Under the pieces are notes generated by a model. It was not told the DNA's origin. It made no database searches and saw only the letters and a program-made list of their open reading frames with translations. Positions 52,789-63,130 of a stretch of 64,000 nucleotides of DNA are shown here, piece after piece (the first letter of the stretch is position 1; every line of letters begins with the position of its first letter). This DNA comes from JAPOXR01 sp965219635. GTDB taxonomy: Bacteria; Pseudomonadota; Alphaproteobacteria; Rhodobacterales; Rhodobacteraceae. The position numbers were made by a program, and so were the translations under genes. The stretch lies in NCBI GenBank assembly GCA_965219635.1, contig OZ244783.1, positions 1,674,001 to 1,738,000 on the forward strand, written 5' to 3'.

Positions 52789-55047
52789 TTGTGGACTCTC
52801 CAGACGCGGCATTCTCGCGTCCGCGGACCCGCAATCGGACAGGAAACTTCAATCTACTGCTTGACGGCTGAAACAGACGGGGCATTAAACTATGCCATGA
52901 TCATTGAGGAAATCGGAGACAGCAACCAAACCAGAATCCGCGTTTGGATGGACCCGTCGAAGCGGCGAGGCACAAGCCATCGATACGATATCGTTGAATT
53001 GAGCGTGCTGCCGCGAACCGGAGAAGTCGAGCTTTCATCTTTGACTGATTTCGGACTGCCGGTCCTGCAACCTCAGTCATGCGAGCAAGTTTCAAAACGA
53101 TGGTTGATGTCACTGGTGCATGCCGTTGGCGAAAGCCCGGAACGCAGATCTTCCATTTGCACAGCGATTGCCATCGCAGCACTGTTCAAGCTGACAGGAT
53201 TGGAAGGGTCGATACCAGGGCGTCCACGACCTGCCCCGAAAGCGGTCGACGACATCGTCTCAAGGTTCGAAGAGTTCATGAGCCCAACATCGGCTGGCGC
53301 TGCCGAACCCGATGAGTTGTCAGACTATTGTCCAGCGCTGCCAGTTCCGAGGCAAGTTGCCGATATTGGCCTGGAATACAATTTGTTCACAGAAGTGAAT
53401 GGACATCTTGTTCCAACTGCCGGGACCGGGCCAAGGTTTGTAAAGGGCGGATGTGCACTGGCTGCGGCTCAGGCAATGGCCGCCACGATGAATCGGCCTG
53501 ACTACCACTTTCCTGATGGCTTCGAGGAACTCGATCTTGAGGCCGCATCAAGGGCACTGGCGTCAGTCGTAGACCCAATCGCACAGGCCGTGACCTATTA
53601 CGCTGACACGCAAGGCTCGCGCAGCGAGTGGAGATTGCAGTCTGCTGAGGCCTATCCGCTGTTCGCCGAATTCGTAACCAGGTTCCAGGAATGCCGAACT
53701 GCAATTGACAGCGGCCATCCGCTCAGGCCCGTCCTCTCCGAATTGACCAAGCTTGATAAGGGGCAACTGAGGAGATTCGGCAAGTTGCGAACGCCAATTC
53801 CCTCGGGCCGGGTCTTTCAGTTCAGTTCCGAAACCCGCGGATTGGACCCGCTGGGAATGGACCGGGCGCGGCGATACTCACTCGGAAACGAGATTACACT
53901 TGAACAGATTGTGTCGTTGGCAAAGGGATTTGACACTGGCTGGATTCCCGGCGACGAAACGGCCTGGCGGCTCTTCCTCGACATTGCCTCCGCATGCGTC
54001 CAGCCGCTCTGCATACGCTACTCGGTGTCACCCGGGACCATTTTGGGGGCCTCGAAGGGCAACTGGGCGAGATACCACGCCCAACTGGCGGCATCATACG
54101 GCCACAACGCGGAAGAGTTCGACCGCAGGCAGCTTTCGATGGCAACTTCTGATGTTCTGGAGATGGTCGATGACCTAACCGATACACTTGTACTTCCCGC
54201 TGTTCTTGGGACGATCCTGGCCGGAGGCAACCCACTGCCTCACCCGACCCCGCAGGATCTGAACGGGGCAACCAAGCTCTCTTTCACTCTCCTGACCGAA
54301 GGCTCCAACAATCCTGCGTCAGCGCTGTTTTCCACCACCCGGAAATGGATGAGCCGGATACCGGCGCTGACTGCCGCGGATGCTCCCGGCACTAGCGACA
54401 CAGGGCAACGATGGAACGACTACCCCGGGTGGCCCCGGCTCGCGCCGGATTTCCAGGCCTCGAACGGGACGGTTGTCAAGAACCTGACAATGGAAGAGCA
54501 GTTGCGGGAAGAATCTCTCCGGCTCAGTCACTGCGTGGGCCGCCTCTACGTCAGGAAGGCGAAGCGAGGTGAGTGCCATATATTTTCGGTCAGGGATGCG
54601 AACTCCGGGCAAAGCATCTCCACATTCGAGGTTGCGCCGCCCAAGTCCGGGACTGAAGCAATTGTAAGGTCCGGCACTCGCATCGTTCAGCACAAGGCGC
54701 GCAAGAACCGGAAACCAGATGAGCGCTCAATAGGTGCAGCAACAGAATGGCTTGAAGCCGTCCATGCGGGTTCGTTGGACCTCGGGTTGGAAGAAGTGCT
54801 GCGATGGCAGCGCAAGGTCTCGGAGGAGTCAAGTTCTCAATACCAGGCAGAGCAGTCTGCAGAAGAGATTTGGTCAACCGTCCTTGGCACGAACTGGCAG
54901 GAAGACAACACCCGCCGGGCCGTTTGGAGAGAATGGAGCAGCAATATCCTGCCAAAGAGGCTTGCACGAAGCGGCGAGCCACAGGACATCATTTCAGGAA
55001 TCCACGGTGCTGAATTCATGGCACAGTTGAGCTCGCGCAATTCCTGA
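52789..55047 (+). CDS. PcfJ-like protein
   Basis: 752 residues from TTG 52789; the true start could be later (Met37). Around residues 565-650 it carries the PcfJ-type block: a leucine-rich helix, then LSHCVGRLY with His581-Cys582, a beta region ECHIFSVRDANSGQSISTFEV, and RIVQHKARKNRKP. This resembles the C-terminal domain of PcfJ proteins from mobile elements and plasmids. The first 560 residues match nothing I know. It stands alone with 340-460 bp gaps on both sides, typical of a horizontally acquired gene. Function unknown. Confidence 0.6.
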   Translation: MWTLQTRHSRVRGPAIGQETSIYCLTAETDGALNYAMIIEEIGDSNQTRIRVWMDPSKRRGTSHRYDIVELSVLPRTGEVELSSLTDFGLPVLQPQSCEQVSKRWLMSLVHAVGESPERRSSICTAIAIAALFKLTGLEGSIPGRPRPAPKAVDDIVSRFEEFMSPTSAGAAEPDELSDYCPALPVPRQVADIGLEYNLFTEVNGHLVPTAGTGPRFVKGGCALAAAQAMAATMNRPDYHFPDGFEELDLEAASRALASVVDPIAQAVTYYADTQGSRSEWRLQSAEAYPLFAEFVTRFQECRTAIDSGHPLRPVLSELTKLDKGQLRRFGKLRTPIPSGRVFQFSSETRGLDPLGMDRARRYSLGNEITLEQIVSLAKGFDTGWIPGDETAWRLFLDIASACVQPLCIRYSVSPGTILGASKGNWARYHAQLAASYGHNAEEFDRRQLSMATSDVLEMVDDLTDTLVLPAVLGTILAGGNPLPHPTPQDLNGATKLSFTLLTEGSNNPASALFSTTRKWMSRIPALTAADAPGTSDTGQRWNDYPGWPRLAPDFQASNGTVVKNLTMEEQLREESLRLSHCVGRLYVRKAKRGECHIFSVRDANSGQSISTFEVAPPKSGTEAIVRSGTRIVQHKARKNRKPDERSIGAATEWLEAVHAGSLDLGLEEVLRWQRKVSEESSSQYQAEQSAEEIWSTVLGTNWQEDNTRRAVWREWSSNILPKRLARSGEPQDIISGIHGAEFMAQLSSRNS

Positions 55048-55505
55048 CCAGTGCTAATCCTGGTGAACAAAACTCGTGAGCACCTCTGCCGTACACAGCT
55101 CCCGGCTGGAAGCCAAACTCTCATCCAGAACCGGAACGCACCGTGGAATAGGTCCTGCAGTCGTACAAGGGTTCGAGCTGCGCCACAAATCAACGATCTG
55201 AGCAGTTGTGCAAGCGGTCATGATCTACGGGGCATTCCATGCCCTGCTCTTTTCCCGAAGTGATCAGGTTCAACAATATCGTCGTCCTATGGCAGACGCA
55301 CCACGAGACCGCAGCAAATGCACAAACCGGCTGCAAGATCGCTTACGTGCCTCGCATGTCCGCGTGCTTGGAGCCACGGGAGCGCGATCCATCACACCCG
55401 GCTGTCAGACTGCATGTTGCAACTCGGGCAGCTTTCGCACAAACATGTCAGGTTCAACTGTTATCAATCACCGCAAACCAAAATTAAACTGGCAAACCGA
55501 ATTTG
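55048..55505. other. Intergenic region before the autotransporter gene
   Basis: No supported gene or RNA. AT-richer at the 3' end, where the autotransporter promoter is expected. Confidence 0.35.
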
Positions 55506-58196
55506 ATGACCCATCGCATGGACATGTGTGAACGGCACGCAATGGCAGAATGTGCACGAGCCTTCGGGCATTCCCTGATACCAATTGGAACGGTGCTGCT
55601 AACAGCATCGCTGACCATCGGGATTGCTCAAGCACAACCAACATGCCCGGGTTCAATCCTGTCAGTTGCGGGACAAGATACGCCTCATGGCAAGATCAGT
55701 TGCCTCGAAGTGTCCGATTTCTCGATCGTGCTGAACGACGGCGCAATTGTCGATAGCTCCGATGGCAGTGGCATCGTGCTCACCGGCAATGGCGATCTGT
55801 CGATCACGACGAACCCGGAAAATGGCTATTCGAGAGTCGTAGCCCGCAGCGACGAAACCAAGACGAATTTGGCACTCGCAGCCATCAAGTTCCGAGGCTA
55901 CTTCCCCGGAGACAAGCCAGGTCTGCTCAATATTGCGGTCAACGATGTCTGGGCGTTGGGCAAGGGTGTGGACGGAATAAGCGTCGACAGCCATGCTGGC
56001 GAACTTAGATTGTCAGCCGCCGGATTGATCCAGGTTGCAGAGTCCGCGCCAGCCTTTGGCGTATTCGTCGACAACAAGGATCCCGCCGCCTATCCGACTT
56101 CGGTCCATGTCAACAATGTGACGTCACGAGCAAACGCGTCGGCGCTCAACCTGCCGGTGGCCGCATTGGAAATTAAGGCGTCCGGCAAGATTGACGTTTC
56201 ATCGGCCGGTCTGGTTCATACCAAAGGAAACTCCAACCACGGAGTGCGTGTCCGCCAGGACGTGAATGCGAACACCGAAGGCTCAATCACAATTATGGTC
56301 AATGATGTGATTACGGAAGGCCACGGGTCCTACGGGATAAACGCAGAGGCCCTGAACTCCCATGTTAAGGGAACAACCCTGGAAATCGACATCAATGGGA
56401 GGGTCGAAACATCAGGATGGGGTGCTCACGCATTGGCTCTTTCCGGTGCAAACGCCACAATCAATGTCCGGGTTGCCAGCAGCGGATCCATCACGGTCAA
56501 TGAGCCCGAAGGAAGCTGGAGCGACTGGTTCGAACGCGAACCACTCAAGAGCTACGCCGTGATTGCACTCAAATCCGGATCCACTCCGGTGCAATCCATA
56601 AATCTGACAAACCATGGCCGAATTAGCGGTGATTTATGGCTGGAGAGTTGCATCGCACCGTTGTTCACCAACCGAGGCCGCTTTGCGCCCGGTCAAGAAA
56701 TCAAGCTGGCAAAAGCCGCGTGCAATTCAGGCTCTGACAGCCGCACGACCGGCCTCCTGGACAATTATGGTGCAATTTCTCCCGGCGGAGAGAACAATAT
56801 CGCCGAGACCACAATGACTGGCGATCTGTTGCAACGCGACTCTGCACAACTCGTATACGATGTCGATTGGGCATCTGTTGCCGGGGACCTACTGAGCATC
56901 ACAGGTTCAGCAAGCCTGAACGGAAGTCTGGCGGTGAATGACCTGACGCTTCCATCTGGCTTCAAGGAAGTCGCCATTCTGAATGCAACTGCGGGCATCA
57001 CAGGATTGGCAGACCTTGGGGTCTCTGACACGCTGTTCCTGGACTACGGCATCCGGCAGGCGCAGCGCGATGGGCTGGACACCTTGTTCTTGTCTTCGGA
57101 ACTCAACCTGAACATCGAAGGCCTCAACCCCAACCAGCGCAACGTGTTGGCAGAATTGGCCAACTCGAGCACCAATAATGATGCGCTGAATGCGGTATAC
57201 TCGGATCTTCTTTATCTGAACGACATAGAGGAGCTGCGCGGGAACCTCGACGGCTACGGCAACGAGATCGCCGGAGCTGTAATGCAATCAACCTATAACG
57301 CGACCGGAAGATTCCCCGATGCGCTTGCGCATTGCGACAGGCCTGATGCCATTCAGATGGAGTTTGGGTGCGGCTGGGTAACAGGCGAAACTGTTCGAGC
57401 GACCAGGGAGCGAACCTGGCCACAGAGAGGATTCTCAGAAGACATCAATGGGTTCGCAACCGGACTGTCGTTTTCTCCCGACGCGTCAGGCCTCCATGCA
57501 AGTATCGGGCTGAGTCTTGACCGGACGGAGGTTGAACTTGACACATTTGCCGAAGCATCAGGGGACAATCTGTTTGGAGAAGCTGTACTGGGCGTCATCA
57601 CCGGAAGCATAGAGTACGCCGTCGCAGTTTCGGCTGGAAGTGGAAAGTTCGACATTCACCGCACTCTGCCCAGCGACGATGTGCCACTGGCTTCAAAAGG
57701 CAAACTTGCGAACAGGTTCACCACTGTCAAAGGCTCCGCAAGCTGGACCGGCAAGTTCAGTGGCATGAGCATACGTCCCGGCCTTGTACTCGGAATTGTA
57801 CGGATTTCCTCCCGGCCCTACGAAGAGAGCGGAGCTGGCGACCTGTCGCTCAACGTTCATTCTGCGAAAGCCAGCCTGGCCGCTGCAAGCATCGGAATTG
57901 AAGTCGAACCGGAACCAAAGGAGATTTCCGGCTACTCGGTCGCACCGGCATTCAGCGTCGCCTACACTGAGATGTCCAAGAACCAGATTGAAGTTGTTTC
58001 GGAATTCCATGGTGGTACCGGATCGTTCCTGTCGACAACGAGCCTGTTGCCCAAAACCATCGAGCTTGAACTGGGTGCAAATATTGCTTCACGCGCAGGC
58101 AGGCTTGCCGGATCCTTCGGATTGCAATTGGCTGTGACAGGCGATGGCAAGACCTACAGGAAGGGTCTCCAGGGAGGCCTGACCTACCGGTTCTGA
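55506..58196 (+). CDS. Autotransporter with C-terminal outer-membrane beta-barrel
   Basis: About 896 residues from ATG 55506. An extended N-terminal region precedes a signal peptide (LIPIGTVLLTASLTIGIAQAQ; cleavage after AQA). A Gly/Asn/Ser/Thr-rich passenger (about 50-540) with repeated VNDV and LTNHGRISG beta-helix-like strands follows. A roughly 280-residue barrel then ends in GLTYRF, whose terminal Phe is the Bam recognition signal. Four cysteines lie in the passenger region. Type V secretion; the passenger's role is unknown. The stop overlaps the convergent hydrolase gene by 13 bp. Confidence 0.78.
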   Translation: MTHRMDMCERHAMAECARAFGHSLIPIGTVLLTASLTIGIAQAQPTCPGSILSVAGQDTPHGKISCLEVSDFSIVLNDGAIVDSSDGSGIVLTGNGDLSITTNPENGYSRVVARSDETKTNLALAAIKFRGYFPGDKPGLLNIAVNDVWALGKGVDGISVDSHAGELRLSAAGLIQVAESAPAFGVFVDNKDPAAYPTSVHVNNVTSRANASALNLPVAALEIKASGKIDVSSAGLVHTKGNSNHGVRVRQDVNANTEGSITIMVNDVITEGHGSYGINAEALNSHVKGTTLEIDINGRVETSGWGAHALALSGANATINVRVASSGSITVNEPEGSWSDWFEREPLKSYAVIALKSGSTPVQSINLTNHGRISGDLWLESCIAPLFTNRGRFAPGQEIKLAKAACNSGSDSRTTGLLDNYGAISPGGENNIAETTMTGDLLQRDSAQLVYDVDWASVAGDLLSITGSASLNGSLAVNDLTLPSGFKEVAILNATAGITGLADLGVSDTLFLDYGIRQAQRDGLDTLFLSSELNLNIEGLNPNQRNVLAELANSSTNNDALNAVYSDLLYLNDIEELRGNLDGYGNEIAGAVMQSTYNATGRFPDALAHCDRPDAIQMEFGCGWVTGETVRATRERTWPQRGFSEDINGFATGLSFSPDASGLHASIGLSLDRTEVELDTFAEASGDNLFGEAVLGVITGSIEYAVAVSAGSGKFDIHRTLPSDDVPLASKGKLANRFTTVKGSASWTGKFSGMSIRPGLVLGIVRISSRPYEESGAGDLSLNVHSAKASLAAASIGIEVEPEPKEISGYSVAPAFSVAYTEMSKNQIEVVSEFHGGTGSFLSTTSLLPKTIELELGANIASRAGRLAGSFGLQLAVTGDGKTYRKGLQGGLTYRF

Positions 58197-59005
58197 CCTG
58201 CCTGCATCCTCTGCCAGGCTCTAAGCGCATCGCCGAAAGCACCAAACAGCGCCCGTGAAACCGGGTCCGTCTGTGCCCGGTATTCGGGGTGCCACTGAAC
58301 GGCCAACGCAAATCCGGGCGCATCCTCAATTGCAATCGCCTCTGGAGTTCCATCAGGAGCAAGCCCTTCAATCGAAACCCGGTCACCGGCAACCTTGATC
58401 CCCTGCCCGTGCAAGGAATTGACTATGACCGAACACGACCCGAACAATTTTGCAAAGATGCTGCCCTCGGCAAATTCAATTGAGTGCCGGTGGGCAAATT
58501 TCTCATCAAGGCTGCCCTCCGGCGGCATTCTGTGATTCATGCGCCCTGGGAGTTCCCTGATCTCCGGGTGCAACGTCCCGCCGAAGGCGACATTGAATTC
58601 CTGGAAACCCCTGCACAAACCGAATACCGGCTGCCCCCTGTCAACGCAGCGGCGAATAAGGGGAAGCACTGTCTTGTCGCGATTCCTGTCGAACGCGCCG
58701 TGCGCCTCAGTGGGCTCCTCGCCATACTCTTCCGGATGAACGTTTGGCCGCCCGCCCGTGAACAGGAAGCCGTGGCAGACCTCCATCAGATCATCGACTT
58801 TTACCAAGGCCGGATCAGAGGGCACCATGAGCGGAATTGCGCCTGCAACATTGGCGATTGCGGCACTGTTCATGGTACCCGTTGCGTGTACCGGATAACT
58901 GCCGTCGATCAGGTAGTGATTCCCGAGAATGCCGACCACTGGGCGTTGCACGATTTCATTTGCCTTTACTGGTTGGCGCCCCTGTATTCCAAGACCGCGT
59001 ATCAT
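58184..59005 (-). CDS. Class I glutamine amidotransferase-like (peptidase C26) hydrolase
   Basis: 273 residues from ATG 59003-59005. The nucleophile elbow is GLCRGFQEFN (Cys131), with the catalytic His in FALAVQWHPEY and Glu two residues later. The FLFTGGRPNVHPEEY region is typical of gamma-glutamyl-GABA hydrolases such as PuuD. Possible role in polyamine or gamma-glutamyl compound breakdown; the substrate is inferred from family only. Confidence 0.82.
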   Translation of the reverse strand: MIRGLGIQGRQPVKANEIVQRPVVGILGNHYLIDGSYPVHATGTMNSAAIANVAGAIPLMVPSDPALVKVDDLMEVCHGFLFTGGRPNVHPEEYGEEPTEAHGAFDRNRDKTVLPLIRRCVDRGQPVFGLCRGFQEFNVAFGGTLHPEIRELPGRMNHRMPPEGSLDEKFAHRHSIEFAEGSIFAKLFGSCSVIVNSLHGQGIKVAGDRVSIEGLAPDGTPEAIAIEDAPGFALAVQWHPEYRAQTDPVSRALFGAFGDALRAWQRMQAGQNR

Positions 59006-59237
59006 TGAAGCCCCCAGAGTGGCCTGCGCTTTGCCTTTTTGACCAACCCGCCCAACACACCGCCGTTGCACCCTGCTCCCTCATTCCAGGAAACGGCAAC
59101 CGCCGCCCACCGGCGCGCTGTTGCTGCCATGGACTTCCGGAGCAATGACTGCCAACTGGCGGCGGCATTCTTTACATTTGGGCAGAACAATCAGATAGGC
59201 TGATGGTCTGGAGATAGGAAGATTTCAAGCCGTAAAC

Positions 59238-60719
59238 ATGCACAATCAATCAATGCCCGAGCCCAAGCCAAGGATCATCCAGGGCGCAAGTTCCGACTGG
59301 GAAATGGTGATCGGGCTGGAAGTGCATGCCCAGGTCGCATCGAATGCCAAGCTCTTTTCTGGGGCTTCCACACTGTTTGGCGCTGAACCCAACACCAACG
59401 TCGATTTTGTTGATGCCGCCATGCCAGGAATGCTCCCGGTCGTGAATGAATTCTGTGTGGAACAGGCAATAAGAACCGGTATCGCCCTCAATGCGGAGAT
59501 CCATCGCTATTCGGCATTTGACCGGAAGAACTATTTCTATCCTGATCTGCCACAGGGGTATCAGATTTCGCAGTTCCACCACCCCATAGTCGGCGCTGGC
59601 GAGATCTCTGTCGACATGGGCGATGGCACGGCCAGACGCGTGAGGATCGATCATATCCATCTGGAACAGGATGCGGGCAAGTCACTGCATGACGTTGACC
59701 CTGATCTTTCGCTGGTCGATCTCAACAGGACCGGTGTCGCGCTAATGGAAATTGTCTCATATCCAGACATCAGGAGTCCCGATGAAGCAGCCGCATACAT
59801 CCTGAAGCTCAGACAGATCATGCGATATGTCGGCAGTTGCGATGGCAACATGCAGGAAGGCAGCCTCAGGGCAGATGTCAACGTCTCGGTGCGACCCAAG
59901 GGATCCGGGGAACTGGGAATTCGCTGCGAAATCAAGAACATGAACTCGACAAGGTTCATCCAGCAGGCCATCGACTACGAGGCCCGGCGGCAGGTTGCGC
60001 TTCTTGAGGATGGTAATTCTGTTGACCAGGAGACTCGCCTGTTCGACCCTGGATCCGGCAAGACGCGCTCAATGCGGTCGAAGGAAGAGGCGCACGACTA
60101 CCGTTACTTTCCCTGCCCCGACCTTCTTCCCCTTCAAATCGAAGACGAATGGGTCGAGCGTATTCGTTCAACCATTCCCGAATTGCCAGATGCAAAGATC
60201 GAGAGATTGATCCGGGAGTACGGGATTTCCAGTTACGATGCCCGTGTTCTTGCCGCCGAACGGGAGAATGCGGAGTATTTCGAAAAGGCAGCGGTTGGCC
60301 GGGATGGCAAACTTGCCGCCAATTGGGTCATCAATGAGTTGTTCGGGCGGCTCAACAAGGAAAACCTGCCGATTGCGGAGTCGCCGGTCTCTGCTGCTCA
60401 GCTTGGCAGCATTCTCGCCATGCTGGAAGGCGGAGACATCTCGGGCAAGATAGCGAAGTCCCTGTTTGATATCATCTGGAGCGAGGGGGGAGACCCCGTT
60501 GAGGTTGTTGAGCAGCGCGGAATGCGCCAGGTGACCGACGCTGGCGTCATAGAAGCTGCTGTCGACAAGGTGATCGCCGAGCACCCCGAGCAATTCGAGA
60601 AGGCAAGGCAAAACCCCCGTGTTGCCGGCTTCTTTGTTGGCCAGGTGATGAAGGCAACCGGCGGCAAGGCAAATCCGAAGGCCGTCAGCGAACTGGTCTC
60701 CCGCAAACTCGGCCAGTGA
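59238..60719 (+). CDS. gatB: Aspartyl/glutamyl-tRNA amidotransferase subunit B
   Basis: 493 residues. N-terminal cradle domain with MVIGLEVHAQVASNAKLFSGA, the Mg site FDRKNYFYPDLPQGYQISQ, and HLEQDAGKSLHD. The C-terminal helical/YqeY domain follows, with KANPKAVSELVSRKL. It transamidates Glu-tRNA-Gln and Asp-tRNA-Asn. The partner gatA and gatC genes are not in the window. Confidence 0.96.
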   Translation: MHNQSMPEPKPRIIQGASSDWEMVIGLEVHAQVASNAKLFSGASTLFGAEPNTNVDFVDAAMPGMLPVVNEFCVEQAIRTGIALNAEIHRYSAFDRKNYFYPDLPQGYQISQFHHPIVGAGEISVDMGDGTARRVRIDHIHLEQDAGKSLHDVDPDLSLVDLNRTGVALMEIVSYPDIRSPDEAAAYILKLRQIMRYVGSCDGNMQEGSLRADVNVSVRPKGSGELGIRCEIKNMNSTRFIQQAIDYEARRQVALLEDGNSVDQETRLFDPGSGKTRSMRSKEEAHDYRYFPCPDLLPLQIEDEWVERIRSTIPELPDAKIERLIREYGISSYDARVLAAERENAEYFEKAAVGRDGKLAANWVINELFGRLNKENLPIAESPVSAAQLGSILAMLEGGDISGKIAKSLFDIIWSEGGDPVEVVEQRGMRQVTDAGVIEAAVDKVIAEHPEQFEKARQNPRVAGFFVGQVMKATGGKANPKAVSELVSRKLGQ

Positions 60720-60763
60720 GCCGAAACTTGCGCCGGCCCGCTAGGCTGGGCTAGCGATCGCCC

Positions 60764-61021
60764 TTACGAGTTGGCGCTTATCGAGAGTGCGTGGATGACA
60801 TCAAGGGGTGATGGCGACAACGCCGAATGGATCATGCGGTGGCGCTGCAGACGGCTCAACCCGGCAAAACGGGCGGAGACGATTTCGATCCTGAAATGGG
60901 TTTCACCACCCTCGCGCCATCCAGCGTGACCGCGATGCGAGTCGCTCTCGTCATGCACGAGCAGTGAGGTCGGAGAGAATGCTTGCCTGAGCGCATCTTC
61001 GATCTGGTCCTGCACCTTCAT
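60764..61021 (-). CDS. bolA: BolA family protein
   Basis: 85 residues from ATG 61019-61021, after GAGGA. BolA fold: LVHDESDSHRGHAG with the conserved His pair, then THFRIEIVSARFAGLSRLQRHRMIHSAL. Works with monothiol glutaredoxins in Fe-S handling. Divergent from the J-domain gene, the usual alphaproteobacterial arrangement. Confidence 0.92.
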   Translation of the reverse strand: MKVQDQIEDALRQAFSPTSLLVHDESDSHRGHAGWREGGETHFRIEIVSARFAGLSRLQRHRMIHSALSPSPLDVIHALSISANS

Positions 61022-61107
61022 GCGCAATCCTCGTTAATTTGCGTTGAGATCGAGTGAGGTTAAAGGATAAAACCCATCGTTTTCAATACCAGGCTTCCGG
61101 AAGATTG

Positions 61108-61725
61108 ATGCCCAAGGAACGGTTTCAATTCGACATGTCCGCTGCAAAGGACAAGAAGCGCCGCAGGCGCAACCGGCAAGGCATGTCCGGTGCCGTCGAA
61201 ACATCAACCCGTATCTGCGAACACCCCAGTTGCAACCGGGTCGGGAAATACCGGGCGCCCAAGGCGCCCGGCGGCACGGGTGAGTTCCACTGGTTTTGCA
61301 GGCAGCATGTAAGGCAATACAACTCGCAATGGGATTTCTTCAAAATCAGCGAAGGCGAGTCCACCGACGACCCTACAGATTCCGGTGATGGCCAGTCACC
61401 GGAGGAAAGGCGGGAGCAACGGGAACAGCTTGCCTGGCAGCGGCTTGGAATAAAGGACCCGTTCGAGATTCTTGGCGAGAGTGGAACAAGGTCCGGCCAC
61501 GCACATGTTGCTTCAGCCCGCCTATCCCGTAATGAGCGAAGAGCACTTAACATCCTTGATGCAAAGGACGGATGGGGAAAAAAGGAACTTCGCAGGCAAT
61601 ACAGATCGCTTGTCAAGGATCTTCACCCCGACATGAACGGCGGAGACCGGAGCGAAGAAGATCGATTGAAAGAGGTCGTCTGGGCATGGGATCAGCTGAA
61701 GGCCAGCAGCAATATCAAGCCTTGA
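61108..61725 (+). CDS. J-domain (DnaJ-like) molecular chaperone
   Basis: 205 residues from ATG 61108; a longer start at 61054 is less likely. An N-terminal RICEHPSCNRVGKYRAPKAP / HWFCRQHVRQYN region gives a small zinc-like Cys/His cluster. The C-terminal J domain contains HPD in LVKDLHPDMNGG and starts at LNILDAKDGWGKKELRRQYR. It is the short alphaproteobacterial J-protein between bolA and cobS and probably stimulates DnaK. Confidence 0.9.
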   Translation: MPKERFQFDMSAAKDKKRRRRNRQGMSGAVETSTRICEHPSCNRVGKYRAPKAPGGTGEFHWFCRQHVRQYNSQWDFFKISEGESTDDPTDSGDGQSPEERREQREQLAWQRLGIKDPFEILGESGTRSGHAHVASARLSRNERRALNILDAKDGWGKKELRRQYRSLVKDLHPDMNGGDRSEEDRLKEVVWAWDQLKASSNIKP

Positions 61726-62134
61726 GCGCAACTGCCGCCTTGATCGACTCCCGAACCCGGCTGACTGGACCCCCCCTTGCGTTGGCAACACTGCTCGTCG
61801 ACCGGGACTGGCCCAAATGGGCTGACAGCTTTTGAGACATCCGTAGCGTCTCTCAATCCACTTCGGCACAAGCCCCAGCCAATTCCTTGCACCCACGGTG
61901 TGATGAGGTCTGAGTCTCTTCCCAGTCTCCTGTGTTGGGCCATACAGACTACCTGCCGCCACGGTCGCGCCACATGTTGAAGCCAGTAGAAGCCAGGTGC
62001 GGGAATTGAGCTTGAGGCTTGCTGTGTGTCGATCTTGCGCCATGCCCTGAATTGCTGCACTAAGCGAATCCTTGCTCCGCCGCCTACAGACAAGATTGGG
62101 TTGCCGTATGGATGGTTCAGGATTGGATCGGGAA
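61726..62134. other. 409-bp gap between the J-domain gene and cobS
   Basis: These genes are usually adjacent, so this gap is longer than expected. It holds a short hairpin GAGAC/GTCTC near 61833-61855 and no supported gene; the cobS frame is open upstream to 62072 but is not CobS-like there. Confidence 0.35.
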
Positions 62135-63130
62135 ATGAATCCAGAGAAACGCGTCTCTGTCCGGGAGACATTTGGAATCAATTCCGATCTCGAAGTGTTG
62201 GGATTTGACGAACCATCCGACCGGGTTCCGGATGTGGATCCAACCTACAAGTTCGATCCCGATACCACTCTCGCAATACTTGCCGGGTTTTCGCACAACC
62301 GCCGCGTGATCATTCAGGGATATCACGGCACCGGCAAATCAACCCATATCGAGCAGGTTGCTGCCCGGCTCAATTGGCCGTGCGTCAGGGTCAATCTTGA
62401 CAGTCACATCTCCCGGATTGATCTGATCGGGAAGGACGCGATCAGGTTGCGCGATGGCAAGCAGGTGACGGAGTTTCAGGAGGGAATTCTGCCATGGTCG
62501 CTGCGCAACCGCGTGGCGCTGGTATTCGACGAATACGACGCCGGGCGGCCCGACGTGATGTTCGTGATTCAGAGAGTACTGGAAGCAGAAGGCAAGCTGA
62601 CGCTTCTGGACCAGAACGAGATCATCGTTCCGCACCGGCATTTCCGGATTTTCGCCACGACCAACACCGTGGGCCTCGGAGATACAACGGGCCTGTACCA
62701 CGGCACGCAACAGATCAATCAGGGGCAGATGGACCGCTGGTCCCTCGTGGCCACGCTCAACTACCTCTCTCACGATGCTGAAACCCAGATCGTTTTGTCC
62801 AAGGCACCGAATTACAATACCAAGCATGGCAGGGACATCATTAGCGCCATGGTAACCGTAGCCGGCCTCACGCGCTCATCTTTCATGAATGGCGACCTCT
62901 CGACGGTGATGAGCCCAAGAACTGTCATTGCATGGGCACAGAATGCGGAGATTTTTGGCGACTTGGGATTTGCCTTCAGGGTGAGCTTTCTGAACAAGTG
63001 CGATGAGCTTGAACGCGCAACTGTCGCTGAATTCTATCAGCGTTGCTTTGACGAAGAGTTGCCGGAAGGCCCCCGCGCAGCAAGCCCGCTGGACGATTTT
63101 CCTGCCCCGCGGAAGTTGCAGAGCAGCTAG
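62135..63130 (+). CDS. cobS: Cobaltochelatase subunit CobS
   Basis: 331 residues. AAA+ ATPase of aerobic cobaltochelatase: KVSVRE-like opening VSVRETFGINSD, Walker A GYHGTGKST (62-70), Walker B VALVFDEYDAGRPDV, and sensor I FATTNTVGLGDTTGLYHGT. With CobT and CobN it inserts cobalt into hydrogenobyrinic acid a,c-diamide. ATG 62135 is chosen to match the family N-terminus. CobT, usually next, is absent. Confidence 0.93.
   Translation: MNPEKRVSVRETFGINSDLEVLGFDEPSDRVPDVDPTYKFDPDTTLAILAGFSHNRRVIIQGYHGTGKSTHIEQVAARLNWPCVRVNLDSHISRIDLIGKDAIRLRDGKQVTEFQEGILPWSLRNRVALVFDEYDAGRPDVMFVIQRVLEAEGKLTLLDQNEIIVPHRHFRIFATTNTVGLGDTTGLYHGTQQINQGQMDRWSLVATLNYLSHDAETQIVLSKAPNYNTKHGRDIISAMVTVAGLTRSSFMNGDLSTVMSPRTVIAWAQNAEIFGDLGFAFRVSFLNKCDELERATVAEFYQRCFDEELPEGPRAASPLDDFPAPRKLQSS

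Noticed and set aside
61252..61272. Perfect inverted repeat (9-bp stem, CAA loop) inside the J-domain gene
   Set aside because: It encodes the RAPKAPG segment and follows from GC-rich codons; within the gene and with no regulatory placement.
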